A stretch of DNA of 64,000 nt from NCBI RefSeq assembly GCF_041346945.1, contig NZ_CP166850.1:2356001-2420000 (forward strand). The letters run 5' to 3'. Under the pieces are notes generated by a model. It searched no databases and was not told where the DNA came from. It worked only from the letters and a program-made list of their open reading frames with translations. How positions within the stretch are numbered: position 1 is the first letter of the stretch; every line of letters starts with the position of its first letter. Shown one piece after another: positions 56,213-64,000 of the stretch. A program made the translations under genes and the position numbers. The stretch is from Amycolatopsis sp. cg9 (GTDB lineage Bacteria > Actinomycetota > Actinomycetes > Mycobacteriales > Pseudonocardiaceae).

Positions 56213-57051
56213 CGTGGCAGCTGCGCGTGGCGCACCGGACCGGGTACCGGTACGCGACCCCGGCGACGCAGTCGTACAACGAGGCCCGCCTGACCCCGCG
56301 CTCGGACCGCCGCCAGACGACGGTCGCGACGCGCATCGAGACGGCGCCGGCGACGCGCGCGTACCGGTACACGGACTACTGGGGCACGGTCGTGACGTCG
56401 TTCGACCTCCACGCGCCGCACACCGAGTTCACGGTGCTCGCGACGTCGGTGGTCGAGACGGCGGACGAGGCGGAACCGATCCGCACGGCGACGTGGAAGG
56501 ACCTGCGCTCCGAAACGGTCATCGACCACCGCACCGAGTACCTGACCCCGACCGACTACACCCCGCGCGACGTCTCACTGGCGCGCGAAGCCCGTTCGCT
56601 GCGGACCGGGCTGGATCCGGCGGACGCGGTGCTGGCGGTCTGCGAGTGGGTGAACAAGCAGCTCAAGTACCAACCGGGCACGACGGGCGTCCACTCGACG
56701 GCGACCGACGCGTGGCAGGCACGCGAAGGCGTGTGCCAGGACTTCGCGCACGTGACGCTGGTGATGCTGCGGGCGATCGGCATCCCGGCCCGCTACGTGT
56801 CGGGCTACCTGCACACGAAGCCGGACGCGAAGCTCGGCGAGGTGGTGGAAGGCGAATCCCACGCCTGGGTCGACGTCTGGACCGGCGGCTGGTGGGCGTA
56901 CGACCCGACGAACGCGATCCCGGTCGGCCCGCGCCACGTGTGGGTGGCGATGGGCCGGGACTACGCGGACGTGGCCCCGTTGAAGGGCATCTTCACCGGG
57001 GGCGGGCAGTCCACTTTGGACGTCTCGGTCCACCTGACCCGGCTGGCTTAG
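56209..57051 (+). CDS. Bacterial transglutaminase-like protein
   Basis: A 280-residue transglutaminase-fold protein. A bacterial N-terminal domain (RVAHRTGYRYATPATQSYNEARLTPR) precedes the papain-like core with the triad C176 (REGVCQDFAH), H218 (ESHAWVDV) and D232 (YDPTN), so all catalytic residues are present. The family may act as a peptidase, acyltransferase or amide cross-linker. It is coupled to the alpha-E gene by GTGA. Last gene of the operon; it overlaps the convergent reductase gene by 4 nt. Confidence 0.92.
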   Translation: MTWQLRVAHRTGYRYATPATQSYNEARLTPRSDRRQTTVATRIETAPATRAYRYTDYWGTVVTSFDLHAPHTEFTVLATSVVETADEAEPIRTATWKDLRSETVIDHRTEYLTPTDYTPRDVSLAREARSLRTGLDPADAVLAVCEWVNKQLKYQPGTTGVHSTATDAWQAREGVCQDFAHVTLVMLRAIGIPARYVSGYLHTKPDAKLGEVVEGESHAWVDVWTGGWWAYDPTNAIPVGPRHVWVAMGRDYADVAPLKGIFTGGGQSTLDVSVHLTRLA

Positions 57052-58052
57052 CGCAAGAAGGTCCCGCCCGCGGCTTCGGCCACCTCCGGGCCCAGCGCGG
57101 ACGCCGGCGTGTGCACGCCCGGTTTGCCTTCGCCGCGGGCCAGGCGGGCCGCGACCTCGGCCACCACCGACGTCGTGAAGTCCATCGCCTCGCCCGCGCG
57201 GAGCCAGCCTTCGCGCGTCGTGCCGTCCGGCCACGTGACCACCGCGTGGCCCCAAGTGTGCTGACGAGGGCGGGGCGCCGGCTTCGTGCGGATCGCGGCG
57301 AGCCGCCGGACGGCGAAGCGGCGCACGGCCGGGATCGACACCAGCCGCGCGAGCAGCGGGAGCAGGGCCCGGACCAGCGGGGCGGTCGGGGCGAGCCCGG
57401 AGAAGACCGTGACGTCCGGTGCGCCGCTCGCGCGCTGGGCGGCGATCAGCTCACCCGAGGGGATGCTCGCCACCGTCACCGTCTCGCCGTCGGGCAGGAC
57501 GACGGCACGCGGGCTCGCGCCTCCGGCCGAGACCGCGGTCAGGCCGTCGACGATGCTGGCGGCCAGTGCGATCCCGACGGTCCCGCCCTCGGACGCCACG
57601 GAGGCCAGCGCGTCGACCTGCACGCGGCTCGGCGTGTCCCGCCCTTCGCACAGCTTCGCGACGACGGCTTCCGTGGCCAGGACGCCGAAGCCGGCGCCGG
57701 TCACGAACGTGCTGCCGCCGGCCAGCGCCTCTTCGTGCAGGTCGAGCAGCCGCCGCACCGAAACCAGGTCCGCGGCCAGGTCGATGTAGTGCCCGCCGGG
57801 CAGGCAGGCCCGTGCGAGCGTCGCGGCCGTGGCGGCGTACTCGCCGATCGTGTTGACGACCACCGTCGGCCGCTGCCGCCGGATCTCGGCCGCGATGGCT
57901 TCGGCGCCGTCGGCGACGACGTACTTCGAGCCGCTCGCCGCCAGCCGTTCGCGGTTGCGGCCGACCAGCACGACCGGCAGGCCGCGGGCCACCAGCTCGG
58001 CGGTGATCCCGCGGCCGGTCCGGCCCAGGGCTCCGAGCACCCAGATCTCCAT
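57048..58052 (-). CDS. NAD(P)-binding saccharopine-reductase-like protein
   Basis: A 334-residue Rossmann-type protein: EIWVLGALGRTGRGITAELVARGLPVVLVGRNRERLAA is the nucleotide loop (GALGRTG), and YIDLAADLVSVRRLLDLHEEALAGGSTFVTGAGFGVLATEAV resembles saccharopine dehydrogenase-like reductases. It reduces or oxidises an unknown carbonyl or thioester substrate. GGAGG precedes ATG 58052. It is divergent from a TetR gene with an operator array between, so probably repressed by it. Confidence 0.82.
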   Translation of the reverse strand: MEIWVLGALGRTGRGITAELVARGLPVVLVGRNRERLAASGSKYVVADGAEAIAAEIRRQRPTVVVNTIGEYAATAATLARACLPGGHYIDLAADLVSVRRLLDLHEEALAGGSTFVTGAGFGVLATEAVVAKLCEGRDTPSRVQVDALASVASEGGTVGIALAASIVDGLTAVSAGGASPRAVVLPDGETVTVASIPSGELIAAQRASGAPDVTVFSGLAPTAPLVRALLPLLARLVSIPAVRRFAVRRLAAIRTKPAPRPRQHTWGHAVVTWPDGTTREGWLRAGEAMDFTTSVVAEVAARLARGEGKPGVHTPASALGPEVAEAAGGTFLR

Positions 58053-58063
58053 GTCGACCTCCA

Positions 58064-58121
58064 GTGATGTCTCAGTGTGTCATCACTGAGGCTAGCACGT
58101 GACAACACACTGAGACATCAC
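58064..58121. promoter_or_regulatory. TetR operator array between the divergent genes
   Basis: GTGATGTCTCAGTGTGT (58064-58080) recurs as its exact reverse complement at 58105-58121, a 17-bp inverted repeat with a 24-nt spacer. CTCAGTG (58071-58077) with CACTGAG (58084-58090) also forms a 7-bp palindrome with 6-nt spacer, and CACTGAG occurs again at 58108-58114, giving three half-sites. The array covers the region between the reductase RBS and the leaderless TetR start. Confidence 0.8.
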
Positions 58122-58137
58122 CAGTTAGACTGCGCTC

Positions 58138-58698
58138 GTGGCCAGATGGGATCCCGGGACCGCGGACCGGCTGCGGAAAGCCGCGCTGGAGCTGTACGCC
58201 GAGCACGGGTACGACGCCGTGACCGTGACGCAGATCGCCGAACGCGCCGGGATCACCCGCCGCTCGTACTTCCGCTACTTCCCCGACAAGCGCGAAGTCC
58301 TCTTCGCCGGTTCGGAGCAGCTGCCGCCCGCGGTGGCCGAAGCCATCGGGGCCGCCGAAGACGCCGGGTCGCCGCTGCGCACGGTTCTCGCGGCACTCGT
58401 CGACGTCGGCACGCAGGTCACGCGGCTGGTCGACCCGTCACCCGAGCGGCGGGCCGTGATCGCCTCGAGCGCCGAACTCCGCGAACGCGAGCGGAGCAAG
58501 GCGGCCGCGATCGCCACCGCGATCCGCGAGGCCCTCGAACGCCGAGGCACCCCGCCTGAGCAGGCGAAAGCGGCCGCGCAGGTCGCGGCGATCGTCTTCG
58601 GCGACGCGTTCGACCGCTGGATCGACGCGGCCGGGGAGCGGGACTTCCCGGCGTGCCTGGAGACGGCCGTCGCGACCGTGCGCGAAGCCTGCCGATAG
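58138..58698 (+). CDS. TetR family regulator
   Basis: A 186-residue TetR repressor: TADRLRKAALELYAEHGYDAVTVTQIAERAGITRRSYFRYFPDKREVLF is the DNA-binding domain. GTG 58138 follows TAGACT (58126-58131) by 6 nt with no Shine-Dalgarno, so it is probably leaderless. It very likely binds the palindromes immediately upstream and represses itself and the reductase. Ends in a long inverted repeat. Confidence 0.93.
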   Translation: MARWDPGTADRLRKAALELYAEHGYDAVTVTQIAERAGITRRSYFRYFPDKREVLFAGSEQLPPAVAEAIGAAEDAGSPLRTVLAALVDVGTQVTRLVDPSPERRAVIASSAELRERERSKAAAIATAIREALERRGTPPEQAKAAAQVAAIVFGDAFDRWIDAAGERDFPACLETAVATVREACR

Positions 58699-58702
58699 AG
58701 CG

Positions 58703-58760
58703 GCACTTTCACGTGAAAGTGACCTGGAGGGGCCTCCGGATCACTTTCACGTGAAAGTGC
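58703..58760. repeat. 20-bp inverted repeat built from two 18-bp palindromes
   Basis: CACTTTCACGTGAAAGTG at 58704-58721 and 58742-58759 is itself a perfect palindrome; with flanking bases the two copies are a 20-bp inverted repeat (58703-58722 with 58741-58760), and an inner GGAGG/CCTCC pair lies between. It lies between convergent genes, so it could terminate transcription both ways, or be a small dispersed repeat. Confidence 0.85.
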
Positions 58761-58763
58761 GCG

Positions 58764-60185
58764 TCAGCCGCGGGCGTGCGCGTCCAGGATGTGCGCGACG
58801 GCCTCGGTGACCTGCTGCGCGTAGTCCAGGTGCAGCCACTCGTCCGGCACGTGGATGTTCGAGTCCGACCCGCAGGCGCCGGTGACCAGGAACTGCGCCG
58901 CCGGGTACTTCCGCGAGAGCAGGCCCATGAACGGGATCGAGCCGCCCATGCCGGTCGCGCGGTGCGGACGGCCGAAGACCTCGTCGCTGACCGTGCGCAG
59001 GGCCGCCGTCAGCCACGGCGCCTCGCTCGGGGCGTTCCAGCCGTTCTCGGACTGCGGGTTGTCGCCGAAGGTGACCTTCGCGCCGTACGGGACGTCGGTG
59101 GTCAGGGCCTTCTTCACGGCTTCGAGCGCCTTCTCGGCGTCGGCCGTCGGCGGCAGCCGGAAGCTCAAGGTGAGCGTGGTGCTCTCGCGCAGGACGTTGC
59201 CCGCGTCGGCCGGCTTCGGGAAGCCGTCGGCGCCGATCACCGACAGCGTCGGGCGCCACGCGTTGTTGAGCATCAGCTCCAGCGCGTCTTCCGTGATCAC
59301 GCGCCCGCCTTCGACCAGCGGGAACGCCTTCGCCAGCGCGTCGGGGAAGTCCTTCGAGACGGCTTCGAGCTCGGCCAGCCGGTCCGCCGGGACGTCGACC
59401 TTGAGCTCGTCGAGCAGGAGCTCGCCGGTCTCGCTGTCCTCGAGCCGCTCGATCAGGCGCCGCAGCACCCGGAACGAGCTGGCGACCACGCCCGAAGCGA
59501 CGCCGGAGTGCTGCGCCGAAGCCAGCAGCTGCACGTTGACGTCGAGGTGCAGCATCCCGCGCAGGCTCGTGACCAGCCACAACCGCTCGTAGTCGCTGCC
59601 GCCGGCGTCCAGGCAGACGACCAGGGAGACCTCGCCGATCTTGTCGGCCAGGTGCTCGACGTAGGCGGGCAGGTCGGGACTGCCGGACTCCTCGCCGGTC
59701 TCCAGCAGCACGACCGTGCGGGCGTGCTCGCCGCCGGCCGCGTGCACGGCTTCGAGCGCCGTCGTCGCCGCGTAGCCGGAGTAGCCGTCGTCGACGGACC
59801 CGCGGCCGTACAGCCGCCCGTCGCGGAGCACCGGCGTCCACGGGCCGAGGCCCTCGGACCAGCCACCGACCGGGGGCTGCTTGTCGAGGTGGCCGTACAT
59901 CAGGACGGTGCCCTTGTCCGTCGCGCCCGGGGTCGCCGGGACGTCGACGAGCAGCAGGGGCGTGCGGTCTTCGAGCTGCACGACCTCGAGGGTGGCGCCG
60001 GGCAGGTCGCGCCCGGCGATCCAGGCGCGGACGTGCTCGACGGCGGCGGCGAGGTGGCCGCTCTTCGCCCAGTCGGCGTCGAAGGCCGGGGACAGCGCGG
60101 GGATCTCCACGAGCCCGGACAAACTGGACACGACGTCGCCGGTCCAAGCGGACACGACGGATTCACGAACGGATTTCTGCTCCAC
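58764..60185 (-). CDS. M20 family metallopeptidase/dipeptidase
   Basis: A 473-residue zinc hydrolase: the first metal ligand is H99 in VLMYGHLDKQP, the bridging aspartate in YGRGSVDDGYS (D132/D133), and the catalytic/ligand glutamates in LLETGEESGSP (E165/E166), with a C-terminal ligand region IPFMGLLSRKYPAAQFLVTG. It cleaves dipeptides or deacylates amino acids in the cytosol. GTG 60185 is the chosen start, 6 nt after CACGAT; the frame is open to 60263. The family term dipeptidase is a guess at substrate. Confidence 0.9.
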   Translation of the reverse strand: MEQKSVRESVVSAWTGDVVSSLSGLVEIPALSPAFDADWAKSGHLAAAVEHVRAWIAGRDLPGATLEVVQLEDRTPLLLVDVPATPGATDKGTVLMYGHLDKQPPVGGWSEGLGPWTPVLRDGRLYGRGSVDDGYSGYAATTALEAVHAAGGEHARTVVLLETGEESGSPDLPAYVEHLADKIGEVSLVVCLDAGGSDYERLWLVTSLRGMLHLDVNVQLLASAQHSGVASGVVASSFRVLRRLIERLEDSETGELLLDELKVDVPADRLAELEAVSKDFPDALAKAFPLVEGGRVITEDALELMLNNAWRPTLSVIGADGFPKPADAGNVLRESTTLTLSFRLPPTADAEKALEAVKKALTTDVPYGAKVTFGDNPQSENGWNAPSEAPWLTAALRTVSDEVFGRPHRATGMGGSIPFMGLLSRKYPAAQFLVTGACGSDSNIHVPDEWLHLDYAQQVTEAVAHILDAHARG

Positions 60186-60553
60186 GCCGCCATCGTGCCA
60201 CGGGGGTCCCGGCGTGCGGCACATCACAAGGTCGCCACCGGAGGTGCGGAAGCGCTCACGCACGGCTGAGTGATCACCCCGCCGTACCAGGTGAGCGCGC
60301 GGACCGACGCCCGACTCTCGCAGGTCCGATGCTCGGGCTTCCTAACGTTTGCCCTGTTCAGCGCCTATTTCTCAGCAACAAATAAGTATCCGTGACTCAC
60401 CAAAGGGCGGACCATCGTGCCAGGATGTCCGCGTGAACCGTCAACGCCGACGGCGACCGAGCGCTTCGGACCCGATGCGCTGGTCCCCGCCGGTGCAGTC
60501 GCTGTGGTCGCCACAAGCGGCCGCCAGAGGCACCGACACGAGGAGTACTGCGC
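60186..60553. other. 368-nt intergenic region before the 2-oxoacid dehydrogenase operon
   Basis: Divergent upstream region shared by the M20 gene and bkdA. It has a more AT-rich patch at 60370-60400 (TATTTCTCAGCAACAAATAAG) likely to hold the bkdA promoter; no operator palindrome is evident. ORFs in it (60349-60672) are shadows. Confidence 0.5.
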
Positions 60554-61759
60554 ATGCCGTCCGAACAGTGGACGCACCCGGAACCCGGGGACGGGCCCGC
60601 CGCCGTGGCGGCCCAGCCCTCCCCGGAGCAGGTCATCGCCGGATTGCGAGCAACCAGCGAAGGTGGCGCTGAGCTGACTCAGCTGCTCACCCCCGAAGGC
60701 GAACGGGTGCCCTCGCCCCAGTTCGACAAGTACGTCGACGACATCGACGCCGAAGCCCTGCGCGGCCTGTACCGCGACATGGTGCTGGTGCGGCGGGCCG
60801 ACCGCGAAGCCAACGCCATGCAGCGCCAGGGCCAGCTCGGCATCTGGGTCCCGCTGCTCGGCCAGGAAGCCGCGCAGATCGGCTCCGGCCGCGCCCTGCG
60901 GGCGAACGACATGGCCTTCCCCAGCTACCGCGAGCACGGCGTCGCGTTCGCGCGCGGGGTCGACATGAAGGACCTGCTCGGCATCTTCCGGTGCACCGAC
61001 CACAGCGGCTGGGACTACCAGCGCCACGGCTTCCACCCGTACACCATCGTGATCGGCAACCAGGTGCTCAACGCCGCCGGCTACGCGATGGGGCAGAAGT
61101 TCGAGGGCAAGGTCGGCGACGACGACGGCGAAGCGACGATCGTCTACTTCGGAGACGGCGCGACCTCGCAGGGTGACGTCCACGAAGGGTTCGTCTGGGC
61201 CGCGGTCTACGACGCGCCGCTGGTGTTCTTCTGCCAGAACAACCAGTGGGCGATCTCCGAGCCGACCGAGCGCCAGTCGCGCCTGCCGCTGTACCAGCGC
61301 GCCCGCGGCTACGGCTTCCCCGGCATCCGCGTCGACGGCAACGACGTCCTCGCCTGCCTCGCGGTGTCCCGCTGGGCGCTCGACGAGTGCCGCCACGGCA
61401 ACGGCCCGGTGCTGATCGAGGCGTTCACCTACCGCATGGACGCGCACACGACGACCGACGACCCCACCCGCTACCGGCTCTCCGACGAACTGGAGGAGTG
61501 GAAGCTGAAGGACCCGATCGAGCGCGTCCGGGCGTTCCTCGCCCGCGGTGGCGGCGCCGACCAGGCGTTCTTCGACGACGTCCAGGCCGAAGCCGACGCG
61601 TTCGCGGCCGACCTGCGCGACTACACGTTCAACATGCCGGAACCGCCGCCGGACCGGATCTTCAGCAACGTCTACGCCGAGGGCAACCCGGTGCTGGAGG
61701 CGCAGCGCGAAGAGTTCCTGTCCTACCTCGACGGTTTCGCCTCGGCGGGTGAGCACTGA
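60554..61759 (+). CDS. bkdA: 2-oxoacid dehydrogenase E1 alpha subunit (branched-chain type)
   Basis: A 401-residue E1alpha that, with E1beta, decarboxylates a 2-oxoacid using thiamine diphosphate and hands the acyl group to the lipoyl arm of E2. The TPP motif begins YFGDGATSQGDVHEGFVWAAVYDAPLVFFCQNNQWAIS, and AFTYRMDAHTTTDDPTRYR holds the phosphorylation-loop-like region. An N-terminal extension of about 70 residues precedes the core. AGGAG precedes ATG 60554. Branched-chain keto acids are the likely substrate by family and gene order, but pyruvate is possible. Confidence 0.9.
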   Translation: MPSEQWTHPEPGDGPAAVAAQPSPEQVIAGLRATSEGGAELTQLLTPEGERVPSPQFDKYVDDIDAEALRGLYRDMVLVRRADREANAMQRQGQLGIWVPLLGQEAAQIGSGRALRANDMAFPSYREHGVAFARGVDMKDLLGIFRCTDHSGWDYQRHGFHPYTIVIGNQVLNAAGYAMGQKFEGKVGDDDGEATIVYFGDGATSQGDVHEGFVWAAVYDAPLVFFCQNNQWAISEPTERQSRLPLYQRARGYGFPGIRVDGNDVLACLAVSRWALDECRHGNGPVLIEAFTYRMDAHTTTDDPTRYRLSDELEEWKLKDPIERVRAFLARGGGADQAFFDDVQAEADAFAADLRDYTFNMPEPPPDRIFSNVYAEGNPVLEAQREEFLSYLDGFASAGEH

Positions 61760-62751
61760 TGACCGACCTCCAGAAACTCACCATCGGCAAGGCGCTCAAC
61801 CTCGGCCTGCGCCGCGCGATGGAAGAAGACCCCAAGGTCCTGATCATGGGCGAGGACGTCGGCAAGCTCGGCGGCGTCTTCCGGATCACCGACGGCCTGC
61901 AGAAGGACTTCGGCGAGCAGCGCGTGCTGGACACCCCGCTCGCGGAGTCCGGCATCATCGGCACCGCGGTCGGCCTGGCCGTGCGCGGCTTCCGGCCGGT
62001 CTGCGAGATCCAGTTCGAGGGCTTCATCTTCCCCGGCTTCGACCAGATCTCTTCGCAGCTGGCGAAGCTGCACTACCGGACGCAGGGCAAGGTCAAGATG
62101 CCCGTCGTGATCCGGGTGCCGTTCGGCGGCGGGATCGGCGCGGTCGAGCACCACTCGGAGTCGCCGGAGTCGCTGTTCGCGCACATCCCGGGGCTCAAGG
62201 TCGTGTCCATTTCGAACGCCGTCGACGCCTACTGGGGCATCCAGCAGGCGATCAAGTCGGACGACCCGATCCTGTTCTTCGAGCCCAAGCGGCTCTACCA
62301 CTCGGGCGCGCTGCGCGCGGAGATCGACACCGACGGCACCGCGCCGCCGGTGTTCTCCTCGCAGGTCGTCCGCGAGGGCACGACCGCGACGGTCGTCGCG
62401 TACGGCCCTTCCGTGAAGGTCGCCCTCGACGCGGCCGCCGCGGCCGAGGACGAAGGCCACTCGCTCGAGGTCGTCGACCTGCGCACGCTCTCGCCGCTGG
62501 ACCTCGGCCCGGTGTTCGAGTCGGTGCGCAAGACCGGACGGCTGATCGCGCTGTCGGAGGCGCCGTCCGAGTCGTCGCTGACCTCGGAGATCGCCGCCCG
62601 GGTGCAGCAGGAGTGCTTCTACTCGCTGGAAGCGCCAGTGCTGCGGGTGACCGGGTTCGACACGCCGTACCCGCCGGCCAAGCTCGAGGAGCACTACCTC
62701 CCCGACCTGGACCGGGTGCTGCACGCCGTCGACCGCTCGCTCGCCTGGTAA
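61759..62751 (+). CDS. bkdB: 2-oxoacid dehydrogenase E1 beta subunit
   Basis: A 330-residue E1beta: MTDLQKLTIGKALNLGLRRAMEEDPKVLIMGEDVGKLGGVFRITDGLQKDFG and RVLDTPLAESGIIGTAVGLAVRG are the family opening, and RVTGFDTPYPPAKLEEHYLPDLDRVLHAV the C-terminus. It completes the E1 active site and joins E1alpha to E2. TGATG overlap with bkdA (1 nt), so the two are coupled. Confidence 0.94.
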   Translation: MTDLQKLTIGKALNLGLRRAMEEDPKVLIMGEDVGKLGGVFRITDGLQKDFGEQRVLDTPLAESGIIGTAVGLAVRGFRPVCEIQFEGFIFPGFDQISSQLAKLHYRTQGKVKMPVVIRVPFGGGIGAVEHHSESPESLFAHIPGLKVVSISNAVDAYWGIQQAIKSDDPILFFEPKRLYHSGALRAEIDTDGTAPPVFSSQVVREGTTATVVAYGPSVKVALDAAAAAEDEGHSLEVVDLRTLSPLDLGPVFESVRKTGRLIALSEAPSESSLTSEIAARVQQECFYSLEAPVLRVTGFDTPYPPAKLEEHYLPDLDRVLHAVDRSLAW

Positions 62752-62767
62752 GGGGGACCTCCGCGCA

Positions 62768-64000
62768 ATGCCTACGTACAAAGAGTTCCCCTTGGCCGAC
62801 ACCGCCGAGGGGCTGACCGAAGCCGACATCCTGAACTGGCACGTGAAGCCGGGCGACACGGTGACCGTCAACCAGATCGTGGTCGAGATCGAGACCGCGA
62901 AGGCCGCTGTCGAACTGCCGATCCCGTGGGCCGGCGTCGTGACGGAGCTGCACGTCGAGCCGGGGCAGACGGTGGAGGTCGGCACGCCGATCCTCACCAT
63001 CGACGTCGACCCCGGCGGGGCCGCGGCCACTCCTGCTCCCGCGGCCGCTCCCGCTCCCGTCGAAGAAGAAGAGATGAAGCCGCTGGTCGGCTACGGCTCC
63101 AAGGCCGTGGTCACGCAGCGGCGGGCCCGCAAGGGCGCTGCTCCCGCACCCGCACCCGCGCCGGCCGCCGTCGCGGTCGCCGCTCCGCCCGAGCCGGCTC
63201 CCGTGGCTCCGGCGGCGCCTCGCGGTGGGTACGTCCCGCTGGCGAAGCCGCCGGTCCGGAAGCTGGCCAAGGACCTGGGCGTCGACCTGCACGCGCTGAC
63301 CGGCACCGCGTCCGGTGGCGTGATCACCCGCGAGGACGTCCAGCGCGCGGCCAACGGCTCGGCGCCGGCCGCGCCGGTGGTGTCCGCGGTGGACAGCGCC
63401 TACGACCCGGCCACCCGCGAACGCCGCGTGCCGATCAAGGGCGTCCGCAAGATGACCGCGGCGGCGATGGTGCAGAGCGCGTACACCGCTCCGCACGTCA
63501 CTGAGTTCCTGACCATCGACGTCACGCCGATGATGGAGTTCCGCGAGAAGCTGAAGAAGTCGCGGGAGTTCGCCGGGGTCAAGGTCACGCCGCTGACGTT
63601 CGCCGCGAAGGCCGTGTGCCTGGCGGCGAAGCGCACGCCGGACATCAACGCGGTCTGGGACGAGGCGGCGCAGGAGATCGTCTACAAGGACTACGTGCAC
63701 CTGGGCATCGCGGCCGCCACGCCGCGCGGCCTGATCGTGCCGAAGGTCCGCGACGCCGACTCGCTGTCGCTCAAGGAGCTGGCGCAGGCGCTCACGGCGT
63801 TGACCGACGTCGCCCGCGAGGGCAAGACGTCGCCGGCGGACATGGCGAACGGCACGATCACGATCACCAACGTGGGCGTGTTCGGCGTCGACACCGGCAC
63901 CCCGATCATCAACCCGGGCGAGTCCGCGATCCTGTGCCTCGGCGCGATCAAGGACCAGCCGTGGGTGGTGGACGGCGAGATCAAGGTCCGCAAGGTGCTC
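62768..64000 (+). CDS. bkdC: 2-oxoacid dehydrogenase E2, lipoyl acyltransferase (3' partial)
   Basis: The start (ATG 62768) and about 411 residues are in the window. Order: one lipoyl domain with the lipoylated lysine K45 in EIETAKAAVELP, an Ala/Pro linker, the peripheral-subunit-binding domain (KPPVRKLAKDLGVDLHALTGTASGGVITREDV, about residues 160-195) that holds E1 and E3, and the catalytic core (AMVQSAYTAPHVTEFLTIDVTPMMEF, NVGVFGVDTGTPIINPGESAILCLG). It shifts the acyl group to CoA. The C-terminal catalytic His lies beyond the window. The E3 gene is not nearby. Confidence 0.92.
   Translation, partial: MPTYKEFPLADTAEGLTEADILNWHVKPGDTVTVNQIVVEIETAKAAVELPIPWAGVVTELHVEPGQTVEVGTPILTIDVDPGGAAATPAPAAAPAPVEEEEMKPLVGYGSKAVVTQRRARKGAAPAPAPAPAAVAVAAPPEPAPVAPAAPRGGYVPLAKPPVRKLAKDLGVDLHALTGTASGGVITREDVQRAANGSAPAAPVVSAVDSAYDPATRERRVPIKGVRKMTAAAMVQSAYTAPHVTEFLTIDVTPMMEFREKLKKSREFAGVKVTPLTFAAKAVCLAAKRTPDINAVWDEAAQEIVYKDYVHLGIAAATPRGLIVPKVRDADSLSLKELAQALTALTDVAREGKTSPADMANGTITITNVGVFGVDTGTPIINPGESAILCLGAIKDQPWVVDGEIKVRKVL

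Noticed and set aside
60349..60672. 107-residue plus-strand ORF before bkdA
   Set aside because: Overlaps the bkdA start, no ribosome binding site, Arg-rich; no recognisable domain.

Overview
This window is high-GC chromosomal DNA from an actinobacterium, most likely of the order Pseudonocardiales and close to Amycolatopsis. The case rests on several things seen together: a dnaK-grpE-dnaJ-hspR operon with HAIR-type operators, FadE5-like and EtfD (FadF)-like fatty-acid oxidation proteins, an ECF42 sigma factor paired with a DGPF protein, a DUF742 protein, many GTG starts, GTGA/ATGA stop-start overlaps, and TANNNT boxes 6-7 nt before start codons (leaderless genes). I see no insertion sequence, prophage, CRISPR array or rRNA. 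There is one tRNA gene (Gly, anticodon CCC). Coding density is high; only two stretches just over 300 nt lack a gene.

Layout. 0-2.6 kb: end of a ferredoxin-reductase-type oxidoreductase, a dienelactone hydrolase, then a chitin-type LPMO translationally coupled to a DUF305 lipoprotein, with a perfect DasR-type dre palindrome in the promoter. 2.7-4.4 kb: an ABC-F ATPase behind a probable leaderless leader peptide and alternative hairpins. 4.4-8.8 kb: the heat-shock operon (minus strand). 8.9-13.5 kb: secreted S33-type peptidase, small exported protein, DUF4097 protein, PEBP-like protein, GNAT, and an SMR pump with its TetR. 13.6-18.4 kb: EtfD, orphan DUF742, cation-diffusion facilitator, secreted CAP protein. 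18.5-22.9 kb: a 1466-residue exported protein with about eleven DUF11-type repeats. 23-31.7 kb: MarR/FAD monooxygenase pair, dcd, MpaB-family oxygenase, tRNA-Gly, ECF42 sigma plus DGPF protein, small enzymes, secreted 5'-nucleotidase. 31.8-37 kb: alpha/beta hydrolase, Gfo/Idh/MocA oxidoreductase, VanZ-like protein, methyltransferase, mismatch glycosylase, LuxR-type regulator. 37-42.9 kb: FadE5-like dehydrogenase, two GlsB-type membrane proteins, MFS exporter with divergent XRE regulator, LRR protein. 42.9-47.1 kb: thioredoxin-NHL protein, GroES-like protein and VanW protein in one direction. 47.3-53.4 kb: SMI1-like protein, SRPBCC protein, a large beta-helix-like membrane protein, and a polar amino-acid ABC importer. 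53.6-57.1 kb: permuted ATP-grasp / alpha-E / transglutaminase operon. 57-64 kb: reductase with divergent TetR and an operator array, M20 peptidase, and a 2-oxoacid dehydrogenase operon (E1alpha, E1beta, E2) cut by the window end.

Most notable: (1) the dre-LPMO-DUF305 unit; (2) the ABC-F leader; (3) a 14-bp palindrome TTACY-N4-RGTAA upstream of both etfD and fadE5, 23 kb apart, suggesting one regulator for two steps of beta-oxidation; (4) the ATP-grasp/alpha-E/transglutaminase operon, a predicted peptide-ligation system of unknown product; (5) three repeated half-sites between the reductase and its TetR; (6) a pair of 18-bp palindromes forming a 20-bp inverted repeat at 58703-58760. Family assignments come from motif and length recognition by eye; no database search was run.
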